NCBI RefSeq assembly: GCF_006874465.1
Contig: NZ_VIRL01000001.1
Location: forward strand, 496,001-560,000
Reading direction: 5' to 3'
Source: Microbispora bryophytorum
GTDB lineage: Bacteria; Actinomycetota; Actinomycetes; Streptosporangiales; Streptosporangiaceae
Length of the DNA stretch: 64,000 bases
The notes under the pieces are model-generated. The model was not told the DNA's origin and ran no database searches. It was given only the letters and a program-made list of their open reading frames with translations. The position numbers and the translations under genes were made by a program. Position 1 is the stretch's first letter. Every line of letters begins with the position of its first letter. Below are positions 57,984-64,000 of this stretch, piece after piece.

Positions 57984-59102
57984 TCAGAGCCAGCCGTTGC
58001 GGCGGAAGGCGCGGTGCAGAAGCGTGCAGGCGACAACCATCACGCCGATCACGATGGGGTAGCCGTACAGAGACTGGATCTCGGGCATGTGCTCGAAGTT
58101 CATGCCGTAGATACCGGCGATCATCGTGGGGACCGAGATGATCGCCACCCACGAGGAGATCTTGCGCATGTCCTCGTTGGCGAGGGCGTTGGAGCGCGCC
58201 AGGGCGGCCTGGAGGATCGAGTCGGACAGCTCGTTGGACGCCTGGACCTGCTCGCACACGCGGGACAGGTGGTCGCCGACGTCGCGGAAGTACTCACGCA
58301 TCTCGGAGGGGATGCTGCGCCGCTGGGGAAGGGCGTTGAAGGGGGTCAGGAGCGGTCCGACGGCGCGCTTGAGCTCCAGCATCTCGCGCTTGAGCTGGTA
58401 GATCCTGTTGATGTCGCGGGAGCTGACCTCCGCGAAGACGGCCGCCTCGACCTCTTCGAGCTCGGCCTGCATGAGGTCGGCGACCTGCAGGTACTTGTCC
58501 ACGACGTGGTCGGCGATGGCGTGCAGGACGCCCGTGGGGCCGCGGCCGACCAGCTTCTGCTTCGACTCCAGCTTCTCGCGGACGTCGCCGAGCGGACAGT
58601 GCCGTCCGTGCCGCACGGTCACGACGAAGTCGGGCCCGACGAACACCATGATCTCGCCGGTGCCGATGATCTCGCCGCTCGCCGTCGACACCTCGTGGTC
58701 GAGGAACGCGACGGTCTTGAGCACCACGAACAGCGAGTCGCCGTACCGCTCGACCTTGGGCCGCTGGTGGGCCTTGATGGCGTCCTCGACGGCGAGCGGG
58801 TGCAGGCCGAACACCTCGGCGAGCCACTCGACCTCGGGCGCGGCGGGCTCGTGCAGACCGACCCAGACGTACGCGTCGGGCACCTCGTTGGCCTCGTTGT
58901 GCTCGCGCACCAGGCGCACGGCCTCGGGAATGCCGCCGGCTTCGACCTTCCTACCGCCGACGTACGCGCCGAACTCGACGAGGGAGTTGCTCGGTGGGAC
59001 GCAGCCGACGACCGGCTCCGCGTTCATCGACGCGGCGCCGAGGTGCGTGGACATGACGCGGGTGTGCCTGTTGATGCGGGGAAAGAGCAGAGTGGAGCGC
59101 AT
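57984..59102 (-). CDS. CorA-family magnesium/cobalt transporter
   Basis: A 372-residue protein with a long soluble N-terminal part and two C-terminal helices; the first ends with the CorA signature YGMN (IYGMNFEHMPE), followed by helix 2 and a basic tail RRNGWL. It forms pentameric divalent-cation channels. GAAGGGACC precedes ATG 59102; a later ATG at 59054 would shorten the leader by 16 residues. Confidence 0.93.
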   Translation of the reverse strand: MRSTLLFPRINRHTRVMSTHLGAASMNAEPVVGCVPPSNSLVEFGAYVGGRKVEAGGIPEAVRLVREHNEANEVPDAYVWVGLHEPAAPEVEWLAEVFGLHPLAVEDAIKAHQRPKVERYGDSLFVVLKTVAFLDHEVSTASGEIIGTGEIMVFVGPDFVVTVRHGRHCPLGDVREKLESKQKLVGRGPTGVLHAIADHVVDKYLQVADLMQAELEEVEAAVFAEVSSRDINRIYQLKREMLELKRAVGPLLTPFNALPQRRSIPSEMREYFRDVGDHLSRVCEQVQASNELSDSILQAALARSNALANEDMRKISSWVAIISVPTMIAGIYGMNFEHMPEIQSLYGYPIVIGVMVVACTLLHRAFRRNGWL

Positions 59103-59575
59103 GGCGGTCCCTTCCCGCCCGAGCCGACACGCTCTACGCGCGACGTGATGTCACCCCTTCATACAGGCGTGAGCTGTCCCTCGGGCTTCAGTTGTGGAGT
59201 GGTCGGGATTGCGCACGACGTACGTGCGCGAGCACGTACTGACGGGATCACCAGAATTCATCCCAGACCACCTCCAATCGCCACGAGACAGCGCGAAGCC
59301 TATCCAACCTACCACACGGCCGTTGGACACCTGTTCCAGGGTAGCGGCGTCAAGTCCCGCCGATCATGCACTTCTTGCCAAAAACAGCCTCCACAAACTG
59401 GCCATCGGTGTGTATCCCACTCGTACCTGGCACATCGGCGCCGCTTCGCCCGCTTCGGCGCCGAGCTCCGCGTGACATCCTCGGCGCCCCCACCCGGGCA
59501 CGCGCCGGCGCCGGAGAAGACACCCGAGAAGACGCCGGAGGCCGGGAGGCGGCCGACCGCTGCGACAATGGTCCG
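59103..59575. other. Intergenic region between corA-like gene and purD
   Basis: About 473 bases without a supported gene. The part 59200-59420 is clearly poorer in G+C than the neighbourhood and contains the palindrome GCGCACG-acgta-CGTGCGC (59211-59229). It should hold the promoters of both divergent genes. Open frames running into purD here have no ribosome site or family sequence. Confidence 0.5.
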
Positions 59576-60817
59576 GTGCGCGTACTTGTCATCGGTTCCG
59601 GGGGTCGTGAGCACGCTCTGTGCCGGACCCTGCGGCTCGACCCCGCCGTCGTAGAAGTCCACTGCGCCCCCGGCAACGCGGGCATCGCCGAGGTGGCCAC
59701 CCTGCACCAAGTCACGCCGACCGACGGGGCGGCCGTGACGGCGCTCGCCGAGCGGCTGGGCGCGGACCTCGTCGTGATCGGCCCCGAGGCTCCGCTGGTG
59801 GCCGGCGTCGCCGACGCCGTCAGGGCCGCCGGGATCGCCTGCTTCGGCCCGTCGGCGCAGGCGGCGCAGGTCGAGGGGTCCAAGGCGTTCGCGAAGGACG
59901 TGATGACCGCCGCCGGGGTGCCGACCGCACGCGCGTACACCTGCACGACGGAGGAGGAGGCCGCGGCGGCGCTCGACGCGTTCGGCGCGCCCTACGTCGT
60001 GAAGGACGACGGCCTGGCCGCCGGCAAGGGCGTGGTCGTGACCGACAGCCGCGAGGAGGCCCTGGAGCACGCCAGGGCGTGCGAGCGCGTCGTCATCGAG
60101 GAGTATCTCGACGGCCCCGAGGTGTCGCTGTTCGCGCTGTGCGACGGGACGAGCGCCGTGGCGCTCCAGCCTGCCCAGGACTTCAAGCGGGCCTACGACG
60201 GCGACAAGGGCCCCAACACCGGCGGCATGGGGGCCTACACCCCGCTGCCGTGGGCGCCGGAGGGCCTGTCGGAGCAGGTGATGGCCGAGATCGTGCATCC
60301 GACCGTGGCCGAGATGGCGCGGCGCGGCACGCCGTACACGGGAGTGCTGTACGCCGGGCTGGCGCTGACCGCGAACGGCCCCCGGGTGATCGAGTTCAAC
60401 GCGCGGTTCGGCGACCCGGAGACCCAGGTCGTGCTCGACCGGCTGGAGACCCCTCTGGGAGAGCTGCTGCTCGCGTGCGCGACCGGCGCGCTCGCCGGGC
60501 ACCCGCCGCTGCGGTGGCGCGACGGCGCCGCCGTGACCGTGGTGCTCGCCGCGGAGAACTACCCGGCCGACCCGGTGAAGGGCGACCCGATCGCGGGGCT
60601 TCCGGTGACGGTCGAGGACGCGTACGTCCTGCACGCGGGCACGGCCCTCGACGAGAACAACCGGCTCGCCTCGAACGGCGGGCGGGTGCTCAACGTGGTC
60701 GGCACGGGCGCCGACGTCGCCCAGGCCAGGGCTCGGGCCTACGAGGCGCTGGAGCAGATCACGATGCGCGGCTCCCACCACCGGTCCGACATCGCCCTGG
60801 CCGCCGCCTCCTCCTGA
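59576..60817 (+). CDS. purD: Phosphoribosylamine-glycine ligase
   Basis: A 413-residue ATP-grasp enzyme that joins glycine to phosphoribosylamine in purine synthesis. Start [15 protein letters not shown] (GTG), ATP-grasp words [15 protein letters not shown] and [14 protein letters not shown], the [20 protein letters not shown] motif and [12 protein letters not shown]. Full length. Upstream of purC by 137 bases on the same strand. Confidence 0.96.
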   Translation: MRVLVIGSGGREHALCRTLRLDPAVVEVHCAPGNAGIAEVATLHQVTPTDGAAVTALAERLGADLVVIGPEAPLVAGVADAVRAAGIACFGPSAQAAQVEGSKAFAKDVMTAAGVPTARAYTCTTEEEAAAALDAFGAPYVVKDDGLAAGKGVVVTDSREEALEHARACERVVIEEYLDGPEVSLFALCDGTSAVALQPAQDFKRAYDGDKGPNTGGMGAYTPLPWAPEGLSEQVMAEIVHPTVAEMARRGTPYTGVLYAGLALTANGPRVIEFNARFGDPETQVVLDRLETPLGELLLACATGALAGHPPLRWRDGAAVTVVLAAENYPADPVKGDPIAGLPVTVEDAYVLHAGTALDENNRLASNGGRVLNVVGTGADVAQARARAYEALEQITMRGSHHRSDIALAAASS

Positions 60818-60954
60818 CCGCGTCCTCCCGACCTCTCGTGGCCGTCCGTACGCAGGTGGCGCCCGGCGCCTGCGTGCGCGGCCGGCCGCGTCCATGCCCG
60901 GCCGCGCTCTGTCCCGCTGCTCAAGGCGGTGCGCAGGACTGGGAAGATGGAACG

Positions 60955-61803
60955 GTGAAGCACCTGCACTCCGGCAAGGTACGCGACCTCTACGAGACTC
61001 CCGACGGGCTGCTGCTGATGGTCGCGTCCGACCGCATCTCGGCCTTCGACTACGTGCTCGAACCCGGCATCCCCGACAAGGGGGAGATCCTCACCCGGCT
61101 GTCGCTGTGGTGGTTCGAGCAGCTCAAGGACGTGGTTCCCCACCACGTGGTCTCGACCGACGTCCCGGCGGAGTTCACCGGCCGCGGAGTGCTGTGCCGC
61201 AGGCTGCGGATGGTGCCGGTGGAGTGCGTGGCCCGCGGCTACCTCACCGGTTCCGGTCTGGTGGACTACCGCCGGGAGGGCGTCGTCTCCGGCGTGCGGC
61301 TCCCGGAAGGGCTCACCGACGGGTCCCGGCTGCCCGAGCCGATCTTCACGCCGTCGTCCAAGGCCCCAATGGGCGAGCACGACGAACCCATGACGTACGA
61401 GGAGGTCGCGGCGGAGGTGGGCGAGGACGTGGCCGAGCGGCTGCGCCGGATCACCCTCGACGTCTACAGCCGCGGGGCCGAAATCGCTTTGGAACGTGGC
61501 ATCATCCTGGCCGACACGAAGATCGAGCTGGGCTGGGACGCCGACGGCGTGCTGACCCTGGGCGACGAGGTGCTGACGCCCGACTCCTCCCGCTTCTGGC
61601 CCCTCGACCAGTGGGAGCCCGGCCACTCCCAGCCGTCGTTCGACAAGCAGTTCGTCAGGGACTGGCTGCTGTCCCCCGAGTCGGGCTGGGACAGGTCGTC
61701 GGGCGAGGCGCCCCCGCCGCTGCCCGACGAGATCGTCGAGCGCACTCGTAGCCGTTACGTCGAGGCGTACGAGCGGCTGACCGGCGAGCACTTCCGCGGC
61801 TGA
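60955..61803 (+). CDS. purC: SAICAR synthase
   Basis: A 282-residue enzyme (phosphoribosylaminoimidazole-succinocarboxamide synthase) with the ATP-binding opening HSGKVRDLYET, ASDRISAFDYVLE, VECVARGYLTGSG, ADTKIELG and LTPDSSRFWP. GTG 60955 fits the family start. It catalyses the aspartate-adding step of purine synthesis and is the second purine gene of this stretch after purD. Confidence 0.96.
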   Translation: MKHLHSGKVRDLYETPDGLLLMVASDRISAFDYVLEPGIPDKGEILTRLSLWWFEQLKDVVPHHVVSTDVPAEFTGRGVLCRRLRMVPVECVARGYLTGSGLVDYRREGVVSGVRLPEGLTDGSRLPEPIFTPSSKAPMGEHDEPMTYEEVAAEVGEDVAERLRRITLDVYSRGAEIALERGIILADTKIELGWDADGVLTLGDEVLTPDSSRFWPLDQWEPGHSQPSFDKQFVRDWLLSPESGWDRSSGEAPPPLPDEIVERTRSRYVEAYERLTGEHFRG

Positions 61804-61976
61804 ATCACACAGGTCACACAAGTAGTCTCAAGTGACTCGTTCCCCCCTGCGTTCTGGGGGTAGTTCCTCCCCGAAGCTCCCGGAACAGCGGCTACTCTAG
61901 GCCGATCGTCCTCGCCGACAACCCGGCTGCCGGCTGACGGGAGTCCCCCACCCTTCCCCCGAAATAGGAGCAATTC

Positions 61977-63254
61977 ATGGTCCGTTACCGCGTGCGCGGT
62001 GGCAACGTACTGCGTGGAACCGCCTTCATCCAGGGCGCGAAGAACGCCGTACTGCCCATGATCGGGGCGGCGCTGCTCGCGGCCGAGGGCCGCACGGTGC
62101 TCCGCAACGTGCCCGTCATCGAGGACGTGCGCCGGGCGGTCGAGCTCGCCCAGGCCGTGGGCGCGAAGGTGGAGTTCCACGAGAGCGAGCGGACGCTCGT
62201 CATCGACGCCTCCCGCCTGACCAGCCCGGTCCTGCCCGCGGAGATCGCCCGCCGGTTCCGGGGATCGGTGCTGTTCGTCCCCGCGCTGCTCCACCGCCTC
62301 GGTGAGGCGATCATCGAGGGCATCGGCGGATGCAACCTCGGCAGCCGCAACCTCGACTTCCACTACCTGGGCTACAAGCGCCTCGGCGCGATGGTGGACG
62401 AGGGCGAGTCCGTCATCCACATCAAGGCGGGCGGCCTGATCGGCGCCCCGCTCTACCTCGACACCCCGTCGCACACCGGCACCGAGAACCTGATCATGGC
62501 CGCCGCGCTGGCGCGGGGCACCACCATCATCGAGAACGCGGCCCTCGAACCCGAGGTGCTCGACGTCATCACGATGCTGACCCGGATGGGCGCGCGCATC
62601 CGCGGCGGCGGCACGGGCTTCATCACCGTCGAAGGCGTGGACGAGCTGACCGCGGTGGAGCACACGGTCATGCCCGACCGGCTCGACGCCGGCGTGTTCG
62701 CGATGGCCTCGGCTATCACCGGAGGCGAGGTCAGCCTGGTCGGCGCCTCCCTCGAACACCTCGGCGTGGTCCGGTGGAAGCTGGAGCAGATGGGCGTCGA
62801 GTTCGAGAACCACGGCGCGGTGCTCCAGGTCCGCCGCAACCGCCCGCTGCGCCCGATCAACGTCATCACCGACACCTATCCCGGCTTCGCGACCGACCTG
62901 CAGTCGCCGCTCATGACCGTGGCCTGCCTCGCGGAGGGCTCCAGCTACATCCACGAGCGCATCTTCGACGGCCGCTTCGCGCTCGCGGGCGAGCTGAACA
63001 AGATGGGGGCGAACGTCGAGGTCGAGGACAGCCGGGCGGTCGTGCACGGCCCGACGCCGTTGCGCGGCGCCGAGGTGACGGCGCACGATCTGCGGTCGGG
63101 AATCGCGCTCGTGCTCGCCGGTCTCGCGGCGGAGGGCGAGACCACGATCGGGTCCGGATATCTCATCGACCGCGGTCACGCCGCGCTCGCGCAGCGTATG
63201 CAGTCACTCGGCGCAGATGTGGTGCGTGAAATTTCCACTTCGGACGAGGTCTGA
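61977..63254 (+). CDS. MurA-family UDP-GlcNAc enolpyruvyl transferase, divergent
   Basis: A 425-residue protein of the MurA/EPSP fold. Conserved residues match E. coli MurA: KNAVLPM (Lys22/Asn23), GGCNLGSR (catalytic Cys115, Arg120), and ATDLQS (Asp305). It would add enolpyruvate to UDP-GlcNAc. The stretch DTPSHTGTENLIM where MurA has a SVGAT loop is different, so it may be the second, paralogous MurA of actinobacteria rather than the essential one. AGGAGCAA precedes the ATG. Confidence 0.85.
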   Translation: MVRYRVRGGNVLRGTAFIQGAKNAVLPMIGAALLAAEGRTVLRNVPVIEDVRRAVELAQAVGAKVEFHESERTLVIDASRLTSPVLPAEIARRFRGSVLFVPALLHRLGEAIIEGIGGCNLGSRNLDFHYLGYKRLGAMVDEGESVIHIKAGGLIGAPLYLDTPSHTGTENLIMAAALARGTTIIENAALEPEVLDVITMLTRMGARIRGGGTGFITVEGVDELTAVEHTVMPDRLDAGVFAMASAITGGEVSLVGASLEHLGVVRWKLEQMGVEFENHGAVLQVRRNRPLRPINVITDTYPGFATDLQSPLMTVACLAEGSSYIHERIFDGRFALAGELNKMGANVEVEDSRAVVHGPTPLRGAEVTAHDLRSGIALVLAGLAAEGETTIGSGYLIDRGHAALAQRMQSLGADVVREISTSDEV

Positions 63255-63415
63255 GTCCGGAAACCTTTACTAATGCCCTGACCAGCGGGGACCTTCCGAT
63301 TTACGGAACAGCCGGGACCACCCAGAATGGTATTCCGGCGAATCTGGGCGTGACATTACGGCCTTAACCAGCGATCGTTCCAAAGAGAAGCCACAACAAA
63401 CGAGGGCGACGTGGG

Positions 63416-64000
63416 ATGGGACGAACATTGGTCGAGCGCACGGAAGACACTCCGCGCGGGTCACGTCTGGGCACGGTGACACCCGACCTCACCATTGGTG
63501 TGGTGGGGTCGCACGATCTGGTCGAACGGGTGATGCTCATGGGGCACTCGGCTGCCCCGGTGCCCTGCCGGCTGGTCGCGGCCGCGTACCGAGATGAACA
63601 GGAGGCGGCTGACAAGGTGACCCGGCTCGGTCCGGGTGTGGACGCGTGCCTGTTCGCGAGTCCGGTGCCTTTCGAACTCGCCCGCCGGGCCGGCGTGCTG
63701 ACGATGCCCGCCACGCACGTGCAGCTCGGCGGGGCCGCGCTCGTGGCGGCCATCGCGCGAGCCTCGCTGGACGAGCGGATCGATCCGCGCCGGGTCAGCC
63801 TCGACGTGCTCGGGCGGCCGGACATCGACGAGGCGTACATGGACCTCAATCTCTCCTCGGGTGAGGTCCACAGCCGTGACGAGCCGGGCCCGGTCGGCAC
63901 GATCACGGCCTTTCACGAGCGGCTGTTCCGCCAAGGGGCCACGACGGGCGCTCTCACGTGCGTCCAGGGTGTGTCCGACCGGCTGACCGCAGCCGGGGTG
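63416..64000 (+). CDS. Unassigned protein, N-terminal part, cut by window edge
   Basis: The first 195 codons of a gene beginning MGRTLVERTEDTPRG. An opening TPDLTIGVVGSHDLVERVML and the segment CLFASPVPFELARRAGVLTM, then THVQLGGAALVAAIARASLD, look like an alpha/beta sensor domain that recurs in actinomycetes next to this MurA gene, and I suspect a transcriptional regulator, but I cannot name the family. GAGGGCGAC lies upstream. An overlapping antisense frame is a shadow. Confidence 0.6.
   Translation, partial: MGRTLVERTEDTPRGSRLGTVTPDLTIGVVGSHDLVERVMLMGHSAAPVPCRLVAAAYRDEQEAADKVTRLGPGVDACLFASPVPFELARRAGVLTMPATHVQLGGAALVAAIARASLDERIDPRRVSLDVLGRPDIDEAYMDLNLSSGEVHSRDEPGPVGTITAFHERLFRQGATTGALTCVQGVSDRLTAAGV

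Noticed and set aside
63461..63934. 157-codon minus-strand frame at the right edge
   Set aside because: Antisense to the better supported plus-strand gene that starts at 63416 with a GAGGG ribosome site.

Overview
The window is very GC-rich, uses many GTG starts and short ATGA/GTGA gene overlaps, and carries actinobacterial gene types: DUF5999, DUF3151, an RsbW-like ATPase, LuxR-type giant regulators, an ECF41 sigma factor, multiple P450s and mycothiol-era actinomycete housekeeping genes. I infer a filamentous actinomycete, most likely near Streptosporangiales; this rests on gene content and style, not on a database search. No rRNA, tRNA, CRISPR array, intact insertion sequence or replication origin was seen.

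Left part (1-16 kb), mostly minus strand: a tightly coupled SWIM-like / YehM-like / VWA / AAA-ATPase operon resembling E. coli yehLMPQ; a DUF1348 gene with a perfect 16-bp palindrome and a TetR remnant beside it; an OmpR-type two-component pair; and a five-gene minus-strand operon of AMP-ligase, flavin monooxygenase-like protein, FMN hydroxyacid oxidase, membrane-anchored P450 and a CPA2 antiporter, which looks like a small metabolite or modification pathway. Two GNAT acetyltransferases follow.

Middle part (16-37 kb): accessory and regulatory genes. Two 35-codon mini-ORFs that are clearly related to each other sit, each translationally coupled by an ATGA overlap, in front of two unrelated genes (a PPOX oxidoreductase and an RsbW-like ATPase). 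There are two LuxR-type ATPase regulators, an AKR gene whose frame runs into a Nudix gene through an apparent one-base deletion, decayed transporter and dehydrogenase pieces around a TetR gene, a GlxA-type regulator, a universal stress protein, a 47-residue zinc ribbon, an RlmA-type methyltransferase, a MacB-like ABC transporter with palindromes at its promoter, and a prolyl-oligopeptidase-like protein that has lost its catalytic serine.

Signalling block (35-48 kb): a SpoIIE-type phosphatase diverges from a 1403-residue hybrid kinase built from HAMP repeats of exactly 276 bp, with a response regulator behind it. Next comes a NYN-domain protein with a very long Gly/Thr/His-rich insert and a 1260-residue fusion of an ECF-like sigma factor, zinc-finger anti-sigma-like segment, membrane helix, long low-complexity stalk and an extracellular C-terminal domain.

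Right part (48-64 kb) is closer to core genome: pyrE, DedA, class II fructose-bisphosphate aldolase, DUF3151, purA (with a hairpin in its leader and a duplicated 3-prime end), glycerophosphodiesterase, a P450 with its 3Fe-4S ferredoxin, an ECF41 sigma factor facing a WrbA-like quinone reductase with a matching promoter, CorA, purD, purC, a MurA-family enzyme and the start of an unassigned gene.
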